A program made the translations under genes and the position numbers. The notes under the pieces are model-generated. The model did not search any database. It was not told where the DNA came from and worked only from the letters and a program-made list of their open reading frames with translations. From CAYTET01 sp964436975 (lineage in GTDB: Bacteria > Bacillota_I > Bacilli_A > Erysipelotrichales > Erysipelotrichaceae), in the NCBI GenBank assembly GCA_964436975.1, contig CAYTET010000053.1:1-13846 (forward strand): a DNA stretch of 13,846 bases, written 5' to 3'. Positions 6,468-13,681 of the stretch are shown here, piece by piece (positions within the stretch are counted from its first letter, which is position 1; each line of letters begins with the position of its first letter).

Positions 6468-7145
6468 TCAGTCAGTTTGGGCAATTTCTTCAGTCAGCTT
6501 CTCCAGGGCGGGGCGGTTTTCAATGAGGTAATCCCGGCCCTGCTTGCGGATGTATCCGCTGGCCGTAAAATTAGCCAGCAGCAGCGTCAGATGACGGTAG
6601 CTGACCCCTAAATAAGCAGCGATATCGGTATTATGAAAATGACAGTGCTGACCGCTGCTTTCTAACAGAAAGGCCGCCAGCCGGCTGGCCAGTGAAAAAG
6701 ACTGGTTGCGGATTTTGGTCTGGGCCCGCCTTCTTTCTTTCTGCCCCATGGCTAAAGCGAGCTTATTAAGAAAAACACAGTCAGCCAGCAGCAGGTTACG
6801 GCATTGGGCATAGGAAAAGCCGATCAGATAGCACGGGCTCAGGGCCAAAACGCCCAGGGTGGAGGAACGGATGTCCAGAAATTCCATCTCCCCGATAAAA
6901 TGGGGGGCCTGAAAGAAGTCCAGAACATCAACGGTGCCATCCGCCAGCGTCAGATACAGCTTGGCCCAGCCGGCGGCCAGATAATACAGCATCTGACCGC
7001 CGGTTTCATTTTCAGCCAGCAGCGGCTGATAGGGATCAGCATAGTAAAGCGCGGCCTGAATCAGTTCCGGATGCTGAAACATCCCGTCAAAATCACAGCG
7101 CTTCTTATAATTGTTCAGCAGCCGGCTGTCATTAACAAGTTTCAT
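6468..7145 (-). CDS. Crp/Fnr-family transcriptional regulator, YeiL-like
   Basis: This is a 225-residue DNA-binding regulator. An N-terminal cyclic-nucleotide-type beta barrel spans about residues 30-115, with GGQMLYYLAAGWAKLYL and DFFQAPHFIGEMEFLD typical of the family. A dimer helix follows (about 120-160), and a winged helix-turn-helix lies at about 171-208 (DIAAYLGVSYRHLTLLL, then SGYIRKQG and DYLI). It has five cysteines (17, 105, 115, 123, 168) but no classic Fnr cysteine cluster, and the cAMP-binding motif is not evident, so the ligand is unknown. In E. coli yeiL lies beside rihB, and here the gene is divergent from a RihB-like nucleoside hydrolase, which supports the YeiL assignment and control of that hydrolase. 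The start ATG 7145 has only a weak ribosome site. Confidence 0.82.
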   Translation of the reverse strand: MKLVNDSRLLNNYKKRCDFDGMFQHPELIQAALYYADPYQPLLAENETGGQMLYYLAAGWAKLYLTLADGTVDVLDFFQAPHFIGEMEFLDIRSSTLGVLALSPCYLIGFSYAQCRNLLLADCVFLNKLALAMGQKERRRAQTKIRNQSFSLASRLAAFLLESSGQHCHFHNTDIAAYLGVSYRHLTLLLANFTASGYIRKQGRDYLIENRPALEKLTEEIAQTD

Positions 7146-7159
7146 ATCATTGTGACCCG

Positions 7160-7179
7160 AATAGGATATTTATCCTATT
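7160..7179. promoter_or_regulatory. Palindromic operator between YeiL-like regulator and nucleoside hydrolase
   Basis: AATAGGATA-tt-TATCCTATT is a perfect 9-bp inverted repeat with a 2-bp centre. It lies 15 bp before the regulator ATG and 68 bp before the hydrolase ATG. Its 20-bp dyad length suits a homodimeric winged-helix regulator, so the adjacent Crp/Fnr protein is the natural candidate. A possible hydrolase -10, TATAGA at 7205-7210, lies downstream. Confidence 0.6.
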
Positions 7180-7246
7180 GCCTTTGTCCTGTCCTGGTTA
7201 CAATTATAGAGTATTAAGCCGCCTGGCGGCAGAAAGAAGAGCGATT

Positions 7247-8183
7247 ATGGAAAAACAGAAGATTATTCTTGACTGCGACCCCGGTCATGATGATGCCATA
7301 GCCATCATGCTGGCCGGTGCCCATCCGGCTATCGATCTGTTGGCTATCACAACGGTTGCCGGCAACCAGACCCTTAACAAAACAACGGTCAATGCATTAA
7401 ATGTCTGCCAGTATCTCAATCTTGATGTTCCGGTCTATGCCGGCATGGCCCTGCCCCTAATAAGAAAACAGGTCGTGGCGGCTGATATCCACGGCATCAG
7501 CGGTCTGGACGGTCCGGTTTTTGCCCCTTTAACCAGAAAGGCGGAAAGCTTAAATGCCGTTAATTACATCATTGACACCCTGCTTGACAGCGATGGCAGC
7601 ATAACCCTGGTTCCGACCGGGCCGCTGACCAATATTGCGGCAGCCATGCGGATGCAGCCGGCGATCCTGCCAAAGATAAAGCAGATTGTTCTGATGGGCG
7701 GAGCCTATGGCCTGGGCAATATCACCCCGGCGGCCGAATTCAATTTCTACGCCGATCCGGAAGCCGCGGCGGTTGTCTTTACCAGCGGTGTCAGGATTAC
7801 CATGATGGGACTTGATCTGACCAACCAGACAATCTGCACCCCGGACATTATTGAGCGCATGCAGAAAATCGGCAATAAGGCGGGACAGCTGTTTGGGGAT
7901 ATCATGAATTTTACCCTGCAGACCCAGAAAAAGTACAACGGTCTAGAAGCCGGCCCCGTTCATGATGTAACCTGCGTTGCCTATCTGATTGACCCGTCTT
8001 TATTTACCATGGATGACATGTATACCGAAATAGATATAGCCCATGGCCCCAGCTACGGCCGTTCCGTCTGTGACACCCTGCACAAAATGGGCCATCAGCC
8101 CAACAGCACTGTCGGCATAGCTTTAGACCTGCCGGGATTCTGGAATATGNNNNNNNNNNCAGGCTGTGACCGCCTACAAATAA
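7247..8183 (+). CDS. Inosine/uridine-preferring nucleoside hydrolase (RihB-like), C-terminus broken by an assembly gap
   Basis: This cytoplasmic enzyme cleaves the N-glycosidic bond of ribonucleosides to give ribose and a free base, a salvage step. The N-terminal calcium site DCDPGHDD (residues 9-16), IHGISGLDGP (H82), VPTGPLTN (T124), EFNFYADPEAA (166-173) and GPVHD (H239, D240) are all present. The two His residues match those used by pyrimidine-active members. ATG 7247 gives the family N-terminus MEKQKIILDCDPG; the in-frame ATG at 7178 lies upstream within the operator. Ten N's at 8150-8159 interrupt the end. Read as exactly 10 bases they throw the frame off to 8230. If the true gap is a multiple of three, the ending is FWNM, unknown residues, QAVTAYK and TAA at 8181-8183, a normal end for this family. 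The YeiL-like neighbour probably controls it. Confidence 0.9.
8150..8159. other. Assembly gap (10 N)
   Basis: A run of ten unknown bases lies inside the last codons of the nucleoside hydrolase gene. Ten is a common placeholder length, and the flanking frames only agree if the real length is a multiple of three. Confidence 0.95.
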
Positions 8184-8191
8184 AGCAGTTT

Positions 8192-8216
8192 AAAAGACGC
8201 CGCGGCGTCTTTTTTA
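8192..8216. terminator. Bidirectional terminator between hydrolase and radical SAM genes
   Basis: AAAAGACGCCG (8192-8202) and CGGCGTCTTTT (8203-8213) form a perfect 22-bp palindrome. In practice this is a GACG/CGTC stem with a short GC-rich loop. The plus strand continues with further T's, and the minus strand also ends in a T-run. It lies 8 nt after the hydrolase stop and next to the radical SAM stop at 8217. Confidence 0.85.
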
Positions 8217-9317
8217 TTACTTTATGTTAATTATTTCCCTTATTTTAGGCTCGATATAAGTCAGCAGCTGCTGATAGCCGCAGTAGTTTTCATTATAATA
8301 GCAGCCGCTGAGCCGGCGGCAGTTGCCATGGCAGATATTGATAAACCGGCAGTTGGCACATTCGGCACACCGCTGATGCGGCCGGCTGATGAAAGCCGCC
8401 GCAGCCGGACTGGCCTGCAGCTGGTCAAAGGACATTGTCTGTAAATTACCCAGCCGCCACTGGTCCAGAACATAAAAGTCACACGGATAAACCGATCCGT
8501 CAGCCTCGACGACAAACTGCCGGCTGCATTCGCCCAGCATGCCGCACTGCAGAGGCGGCCGGCCGGCAAACATGGCGGCCAGATCATCGAACAGGCCGAT
8601 TGAACGGTAATAGCCCGAACTGTATTCCTGATACCACTCATCAAAGAAAGCCTTATAGAAGTCGGCAAACTGGTCCGGAGCAAGAGCGTATTCGCTTTCA
8701 TCCTGCGGTCCGGCCTCCAGCGGCTTCAGACACGGGATCAGCTGAATCCAGTTATAGCCCATCTGCCGGTAGAAGTCATAAAGCTGACGGGCCTGACCGG
8801 CCAGCCGGCTGGTTACTACCGTCAGCACATTGGTCTTAACGCCGCTTTCCATCAGCATTCGGATATTGGTACAGACGGTTTCAAAAGTAGCCGTCCCGCT
8901 TTGGTTGGTGCGGACCTGATCATGATTGGCCGCAAAGCCGTCCAGGGAAACGCCCACCAGAAAGTCATGCTTCCGGAAAAAAGCGGCCCAGTCAGCGTTC
9001 AGGACCAGACCATTGGTCTGCAGGCCGTAATTGATATGGTGATTGCGGCTGCGTAAGGTTTCAACTATTGCGGTAAACTGCTGATACCAGTCCAGACCGG
9101 CCAATGTCGGCTCGCCGCCCTGAAACATCAGGGAAAGGGTCACATCATCCTTATAATGGTTTAACAGCTTTGTAATTACGGTCTTAGCCGTGTCAATACT
9201 CATCCGGCCCATGTCAGCCGTCTGCCGGTTGGCCGCTTCATTGCGGTAAAAACAGTAGCCGCACTGCAGCTGGCACTGGCTGGACACCGGTTTGATTAAC
9301 AGATTCATGTATTCCAT
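8217..9317 (-). CDS. Radical SAM/SPASM enzyme, anaerobic sulfatase-maturase (anSME) type
   Basis: The family uses S-adenosylmethionine and Fe-S clusters to oxidise an active-site Cys or Ser of a sulfatase to formylglycine. The 366 residues show the SAM cluster CxxxCxxC (C15, C19, C22) in CQLQCGYCFY, MFQGGEP (64-70), LQTNG (99-103) and SLDG (124-127). The SPASM part has LQCGMLGECSRQFV (C258, C264), ADGSVYPCDFYVLD (C279 and D280, the position of the proposed catalytic Asp), C317/C320/C323, C329/C333/C339 and C346. This spacing matches the anSME group closely. ATG 9317 has GGAGGT 6 nt upstream. It is the last gene of the cluster, 4 nt after the acetyltransferase. No sulfatase lies in the window, so its substrate protein is elsewhere or it modifies another target. 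Confidence 0.87.
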   Translation of the reverse strand: MEYMNLLIKPVSSQCQLQCGYCFYRNEAANRQTADMGRMSIDTAKTVITKLLNHYKDDVTLSLMFQGGEPTLAGLDWYQQFTAIVETLRSRNHHINYGLQTNGLVLNADWAAFFRKHDFLVGVSLDGFAANHDQVRTNQSGTATFETVCTNIRMLMESGVKTNVLTVVTSRLAGQARQLYDFYRQMGYNWIQLIPCLKPLEAGPQDESEYALAPDQFADFYKAFFDEWYQEYSSGYYRSIGLFDDLAAMFAGRPPLQCGMLGECSRQFVVEADGSVYPCDFYVLDQWRLGNLQTMSFDQLQASPAAAAFISRPHQRCAECANCRFINICHGNCRRLSGCYYNENYCGYQQLLTYIEPKIREIINIK

Positions 9318-9321
9318 GGCT

Positions 9322-9855
9322 TCACCTCCGGTCAGTATGACAGTTCAGCTTATAGACATAGGTGTCTTTCCACAGGGGATTGCCGGCGGCATCACACCAG
9401 AAATAAGAGTTCTTGACCAGATGTTCGGTCCGCGTAAAATTCATGCTCTCCAAAAGGTGCCAGCTGTTCGTATTTAAGACATCGCAGCAGGCTGTTACCG
9501 TTTCCGTGCCGCTGCCAAAGGCTTTGACCAGTACTTCCATGCAGGCTTCCTTGGCCAGGCCAAGATGCCAGTAATGGCGGTTGAAGATAAAGCCCAGTTC
9601 GGCCTGGGGCCGGCCCAGCCCGTCAAACCAGATGTTGCCAATTACCTTGTGCTCTTTGATCAGCTCAGCCGCAATCATCCGGCCGTCACCGATCCGGCGG
9701 TCCAGTTCAGCCGGCAAATCAGCCGGCTGCAGCGGCTTGTACGGCTCAAAGGCCACCGTTTCGGGATCCGACAGATACTCAAAAAGAGCGCCGCTGTCAT
9801 TGCTTCTGAAGCTGCGCAGTATCAGTCGATCGGTTACTGCCGTAATTGCTGCCAT
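9322..9855 (-). CDS. GNAT-family N-acetyltransferase, RimJ/RimL type
   Basis: This is a 177-residue acetyl-CoA-dependent acetyltransferase. The start TDRLILRSFRSND with LFEYLSDPE, the strand ELGFIFNRHYWHLGLAKEA (acetyl-CoA loop HLGLA, about 97-101), and CDVLNTNSWHLLESMNF are typical of the RimJ/RimL-like group, which acetylates protein N-termini, antibiotics or small amines. The acceptor cannot be predicted. ATG 9855 was chosen over an in-frame TTG at 9885 because GGAAAGGAAA lies just upstream and the family N-terminus then fits. It follows the HD gene by 26 nt, and the ribosome site of the radical SAM gene overlaps its TGA stop, so co-expression is likely. Confidence 0.85.
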   Translation of the reverse strand: MAAITAVTDRLILRSFRSNDSGALFEYLSDPETVAFEPYKPLQPADLPAELDRRIGDGRMIAAELIKEHKVIGNIWFDGLGRPQAELGFIFNRHYWHLGLAKEACMEVLVKAFGSGTETVTACCDVLNTNSWHLLESMNFTRTEHLVKNSYFWCDAAGNPLWKDTYVYKLNCHTDRR

Positions 9856-9881
9856 CGGCTTTTCCTTTCCGCTGCCGCCAA

Positions 9882-10469
9882 TCAATCAGCCAGTCTGGTC
9901 ATATCATAGCCGGACTCGGCAATTTTAGCTTCCGTTTCCTGACGGACCGCCTGGCGCAGCCGACTCAGATACGGTGAAAAGGCCACCTTGTTGTCGGCAT
10001 AAGTCATATTAAGTTTGTATTCATTATCCGCCCAGGTTGAAATATCTGCTTCATTATGCTGAATAATGGCCTCCAGGCCGTCCAGGGCTTTATAAATTCG
10101 GGCTTCAACTGTCTGCTGGTCTGCCATTTCCTCATAAAGGACAGCCCACTGTTCATTAAAGGGCGCCGGCAGGGTTGCAACCCATTCAGCCAGCAGTTTT
10201 TCTTCTTTGGCTTCATCAGCGGCCGTCTTGTTAAAAACCGGAATGTCGCCGGTAAACATCTCACCCAGATCATGAATCAGACACATTCTGATTACTTTAT
10301 CCATATCGGCGTCAGGAAACTCATCCGCAACCAGCATGGCCAATAGCGCCAGCCGCCAGCTGTGTTCCCCTACCGACTCCCGCCGGTTTTTTGAAGTGTA
10401 GCAGTGGCGGGGTGTGTCTTTAAGCCGCTCGGCCAGATGCATAACTTCCAGTAATTCTTTTGCTTCCAT
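9882..10469 (-). CDS. HD-domain 5'-nucleotidase, YfbR/HDDC2 family
   Basis: This is a 195-residue metal-dependent phosphohydrolase. HD-domain ligands are visible in order: GEHSW (H36), LIHDLGE (H66, D67, E70) and YKALDGLEAI (D130), with RRESVGEHS before the first His as in YfbR, which is 199 residues in E. coli. YfbR dephosphorylates deoxyribonucleoside 5'-monophosphates, and this reaction is likely here. It acts in the cytoplasm in nucleotide balance. ATG 10469 has no clear ribosome site. The upstream small membrane protein gene stops 20 nt before it, so translational coupling is possible. Confidence 0.88.
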   Translation of the reverse strand: MEAKELLEVMHLAERLKDTPRHCYTSKNRRESVGEHSWRLALLAMLVADEFPDADMDKVIRMCLIHDLGEMFTGDIPVFNKTAADEAKEEKLLAEWVATLPAPFNEQWAVLYEEMADQQTVEARIYKALDGLEAIIQHNEADISTWADNEYKLNMTYADNKVAFSPYLSRLRQAVRQETEAKIAESGYDMTRLAD

Positions 10470-10489
10470 GGTATTCTAGCGGACCGGCC

Positions 10490-10909
10490 TTAAATTGTCG
10501 TCCCGGTCTTCCGGGCCAGCAGCAAAACTATAATAATGACAATGGCACAGAGAATCACAATCAGCCAGGCTTTTACCTTGCCTTCCGTCTCATCTTCACA
10601 CAGTTCGGGATTGCAGACGACATGGTGCTGACCGCCATAATTCCAGATATCGTGCTGGTCAACAGGCTTTTCATCAACCGCATTCAGCGGAACTCTGGGT
10701 GAATTGGCTTTTCTCTTTTTGGCATTCTTAACCACCGCGATAACAACAGCCATCGCAAACAGCAGCATAAATATCAGAAAGACAACGGCAGGGCTGTTAT
10801 GGAAGTAATAGCTGTTTGATAGCAGTATGACGATAATATTTAGAAAATAGATGCCTACTATTACCCCGACGATAATTCCGGCAACATTTACTTTGTTCTG
10901 TGGTTTCAT
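10490..10909 (-). CDS. Small membrane protein with three helices and a His/Cys loop
   Basis: I do not recognise the family. The 139 residues form two N-terminal membrane helices (about 9-31 and 40-60), a soluble basic-then-acidic segment (61-112), and a C-terminal helix (about 114-132) followed by RKTGTTI. The soluble part contains HDIWNYGGQHHVVC and ELC, giving H86, H95, H96, C99 and C104 close together, a possible metal site. ATG 10909 has a strong GGGAGG ribosome site 7-8 nt upstream. It lies between the LysR gene (40 nt) and the HD gene (20 nt). A TATAAT at 10931-10936 on the minus strand could give the four downstream genes a promoter of their own. Confidence 0.7.
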   Translation of the reverse strand: MKPQNKVNVAGIIVGVIVGIYFLNIIVILLSNSYYFHNSPAVVFLIFMLLFAMAVVIAVVKNAKKRKANSPRVPLNAVDEKPVDQHDIWNYGGQHHVVCNPELCEDETEGKVKAWLIVILCAIVIIIVLLLARKTGTTI

Positions 10910-10930
10910 AAAATATCCTCCCTGTTACTT

Positions 10931-10936
10931 ATTATA
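10931..10936 (-). promoter_or_regulatory. Candidate -10 element for the small-membrane-protein/HD/GNAT/radical SAM run
   Basis: A perfect TATAAT on the minus strand lies between the LysR stop codon and the GGGAGG ribosome site of the next gene. No good -35 hexamer is visible 17-18 bp upstream, where the sequence is A-rich (TGAAAA). An activator or low basal activity is possible, and readthrough from the LysR gene is the alternative. Confidence 0.35.
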
Positions 10937-10949
10937 CCTTAAATAGGAC

Positions 10950-11858
10950 TTATTTTTCACTGCGGTCAGTCCCCGCCGCCGTTTCAGTATCCTTTTCGGC
11001 AAACATACTGATAAACATGGCCGTCAGAGCTGACTGATAGCGGTCCGGCCGCCAGACCACCGCCAGCCGGGTTTTCAGGTCATCACAGCTGATTGTCTTG
11101 CGGCACAGGCCATCGGTTACCATGGTATCAAGGATTGTTTCCGGCAGAATGCCGATGCCAAAGCCCTTGACCGCCCAATTACAGGTCGTACGGGCATCAT
11201 CGTTCAGACAGGCAATCCGCATATCAAGATGCTCTTTCTCAAAGAGGTCGGCCATAACCTTTTCAAAGCGCCGGTAGATGATCAGCGGCTTTCCGGCCAG
11301 CTGCTTAAGGGAAACCGTGCCGTCAGCGTTGCCGCAGACCATATCCGCCGGCATTACCGCGGCCATTTTCTCCCAGGGTCCGTAGCGGCACTGCAGGGTG
11401 GGCGCGGTAAAAGGTGTCCGGATTATCCCGACATCAATAATACCGTCCTGCAGCATGGCCAGCAGCTGGAATGTATTGCCTTCATGAATATCGAAGCTGA
11501 CCTGCGGATAATAGCTGACCAGTCTGGCCATAGCCCGATTGGGAATCTGGCCGCCGCAGGAAGAGATCAGCCCCAAAGAGATCGTTCCGGCCAGGCCGCT
11601 GCTGTAGTTGCCAATCTCCTGGCCGGTCATTTTGACAAGGGCCATGATCTGGCCGGCCCGCTGATAGAAAAGCTTTCCGGCATCAGTCAGTTCAACCCCG
11701 CGGGCATTGCGGTTAACCAGCTTAACGCCCAGTTCCTCTTCCAGCGTTTTAAGCTCATAAGTCAGCGGCGGCTGGGCGATATGCAGTTTGCGGGCTGCCG
11801 CGGTAATCTGACCCTGTTCGGCAATGGCAATAAAGTATTCCAGCTGTTTAAGTTTCAT
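10950..11858 (-). CDS. LysR-family transcriptional regulator
   Basis: This is a 302-residue regulator. The N-terminal winged helix-turn-helix (about 1-60) has the canonical order MKLKQLEYFIAIAEQGQ, ITAAARKLHIAQPPLTYELK, LEEELGVKLVNRNARGVELT. A linker helix and a two-lobed periplasmic-binding-type effector domain follow (about 90-290, with SLGLISSCGG, DVGIIRTPF and GFGIGILPE). The effector is unknown. ATG 11858 has CGGAG about 7 nt upstream. It is divergent from an ABC exporter and heads a same-strand run of four genes, so it could control either or both. LysR proteins usually regulate the divergent neighbour and themselves. Confidence 0.92.
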   Translation of the reverse strand: MKLKQLEYFIAIAEQGQITAAARKLHIAQPPLTYELKTLEEELGVKLVNRNARGVELTDAGKLFYQRAGQIMALVKMTGQEIGNYSSGLAGTISLGLISSCGGQIPNRAMARLVSYYPQVSFDIHEGNTFQLLAMLQDGIIDVGIIRTPFTAPTLQCRYGPWEKMAAVMPADMVCGNADGTVSLKQLAGKPLIIYRRFEKVMADLFEKEHLDMRIACLNDDARTTCNWAVKGFGIGILPETILDTMVTDGLCRKTISCDDLKTRLAVVWRPDRYQSALTAMFISMFAEKDTETAAGTDRSEK

Positions 11859-11896
11859 AATCGACTCCGTTATTTAATTTGTGTATATATTATGGC

Positions 11897-11936
11897 ATAA
11901 ATATGTATTTTTAATATATTTATTTGCGTCTATAAT
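11897..11936. promoter_or_regulatory. Divergent LysR/ABC control region
   Basis: An inverted repeat ATAAATAT (11897-11904)/ATATTTAT (11916-11923) with an 11-bp spacer lies between the divergent genes, in keeping with LysR-type boxes. TATAAT at 11931-11936 is a good -10 for the ABC operon, but the -35 position (TTTTTA) is poor. The region is very AT-rich, so the repeat alone is weak evidence. Confidence 0.4.
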
Positions 11937-11959
11937 AAGTGAGAAAGCGGGACCGGCCG

Positions 11960-13681
11960 ATGAAATCAATTATTAAATATCTCAAAAACTATAAGAAACA
12001 GGCTGTTCTGGCTCCGCTGTTCAAACTGCTGGAAGCTGTTTTTGAACTGCTGGTACCGCTGGTAATGACCAGCATTATCGATATCGGCATCGCCGGCAGT
12101 GATAAAAACTATATTATCAGCCGCGGTCTGCTCTTAGTCGGGATGGGAGCTGTCGGTCTGGTCTGTGCCATTACCGCCCAGTATTTTTCTGCCCAGGCCG
12201 CCAGCGGCTTTGCCACTGCCCTGCGCGATGATCTGTTTGCCCATATCATGGCCATGTCAAAAGAGGATACGGACCGCTATGGTTCAGCCACCCTGCTGAC
12301 AAGACTGACCAATGATACCGCCCAGATGCAGAACGGGGTCAATATGTTCTTCCGGCTGGTGCTGCGTTCACCTATGATTGTTTTCGGAGCCCTTATCATG
12401 GCCTGGCTGATCAGCCCGGCCATGGGCCGGCTTTTTCTGGCTGTCATTGCAGTCTTAGCCGTCATTGTCGTTCTGATCATGTCCAATACCGTGGGCCGCT
12501 ATAAAACCATCCAGCAGAAGCTGGACCGTCTGACGACCATTGTCGCCCAGAACCTGAGCGGGGTCCGCGTCATCCGGGCCTTCTGTAAGCAGACTGACCA
12601 GCAGCAGGTCTTTGAGTCAGCCAGCACTGATCTGGCCAAAAGCCAAATCTCAACCGGCCGGCTGGCCGGTCTGATGAACCCGCTGACCTATGTATTTGTC
12701 AATCTTGGTTTGATTGCCGTTCTGCAGCAGGGCGGTCTGGCAGTCAGCAGCGGTGCTTTGACCCAGGGCCAGATTGTCGCTCTGGTTAATTACATCTCCC
12801 AGATTTTGGTCGAGCTTGTCAAACTGGCCAATTTGATTATTCTGCTGGCCAAGGCGGTAGCCTGCGGCCGGCGGGTTGATGAAATCTTCGCCGTTCCGGT
12901 TGCTCAGTCCCAGGGCCCTCTTAATGCCGTTAAGGCTGAGGCCAACATTGAGTTTAAAAAGGTCACCTTCACCTACCCTTCGGCATCCAAGCCGGCGCTG
13001 AAGAATATTAGTTTCAAAATCAAATCCGGTCAGACCGTCGGCATAATCGGCGGAACCGGCTGCGGCAAATCAACAATTGCGGCCCTGCTGCTGCGCTTTT
13101 ATGATGCGGACAGCGGCCGGATTCTTATCGGCGGTCACGATATACGAGAATATGATGTCAACAGTCTGCGCCAGACCGTCAGCATTGTCAGTCAGAATCC
13201 GCGGCTGTTTGCCGGCACGGTCCGATCAAATCTTTTGTGGGGCAAGTCTGATGCTTCAGAAAGCGAACTGCATAAAGCCCTGCAGACGGCCCAGGCGGAT
13301 TCCATAATCACCGCTAAAAACGGGCTGGATGCCCCGGTTGAACAGGGCGGCCGCAATTTTTCCGGCGGCCAGAAGCAGCGGCTGGCCATTGCCCGGACTT
13401 TGGTCCGCAATGCTTCGATCACTATCCTTGATGATGCCAGTTCGGCCCTTGATTTTGCGACCGATGCCGCCCTGCGGCAGGCTTTGGCCCGGCAGTATGC
13501 AGCCAATACCCTGCTGCTGATTTCCCAGCGGGTCAATACCATCAGGCAGGCCGATCTGATCCTTGTCATTGACAAGGGCTGTCTGGTTGGCGCCGGCACA
13601 CACAGCCAGCTCTGGCTGAACTGCCAGGTTTACCAGGAAATCTGCTTATCCCAGCTTTCTTACCAGGAGGCCGCCGCATGA
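11960..13681 (+). CDS. ABC exporter half-transporter with degenerate ATPase site (first subunit of a heterodimer)
   Basis: The 573-residue protein fuses a membrane domain of about six helices (about 15-305) to an ATPase domain (about 328-560), the type IV exporter layout used for drug, peptide or lipid efflux. It shows Walker A GGTGCGKST (364-372), Q-loop SQNPRLF (Q412), signature FSGGQKQR (467-474) and Walker B ITILDD. In Walker B the catalytic Glu is Asp492, and the switch His is replaced by Gln523 (ISQR). These two changes mark the degenerate member of heterodimeric exporters such as TM287/288, where TM287 carries them. ATG 11960 gives the usual start MKSIIKYLKNYKK; a GTG seven codons upstream is less likely. 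It overlaps the next gene by ATGA and is probably controlled by the divergent LysR protein. The substrate is unknown. Confidence 0.9.
   Translation: MKSIIKYLKNYKKQAVLAPLFKLLEAVFELLVPLVMTSIIDIGIAGSDKNYIISRGLLLVGMGAVGLVCAITAQYFSAQAASGFATALRDDLFAHIMAMSKEDTDRYGSATLLTRLTNDTAQMQNGVNMFFRLVLRSPMIVFGALIMAWLISPAMGRLFLAVIAVLAVIVVLIMSNTVGRYKTIQQKLDRLTTIVAQNLSGVRVIRAFCKQTDQQQVFESASTDLAKSQISTGRLAGLMNPLTYVFVNLGLIAVLQQGGLAVSSGALTQGQIVALVNYISQILVELVKLANLIILLAKAVACGRRVDEIFAVPVAQSQGPLNAVKAEANIEFKKVTFTYPSASKPALKNISFKIKSGQTVGIIGGTGCGKSTIAALLLRFYDADSGRILIGGHDIREYDVNSLRQTVSIVSQNPRLFAGTVRSNLLWGKSDASESELHKALQTAQADSIITAKNGLDAPVEQGGRNFSGGQKQRLAIARTLVRNASITILDDASSALDFATDAALRQALARQYAANTLLLISQRVNTIRQADLILVIDKGCLVGAGTHSQLWLNCQVYQEICLSQLSYQEAAA

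Noticed and set aside
7178..7246. Upstream in-frame ATG for the nucleoside hydrolase
   Set aside because: It overlaps the end of the palindromic operator, lacks a ribosome site and adds residues not seen in the family. ATG 7247 gives the normal N-terminus.
11229..11900. Plus-strand 223-codon frame
   Set aside because: It is antisense to the LysR gene, whose helix-turn-helix and effector domain are clear.
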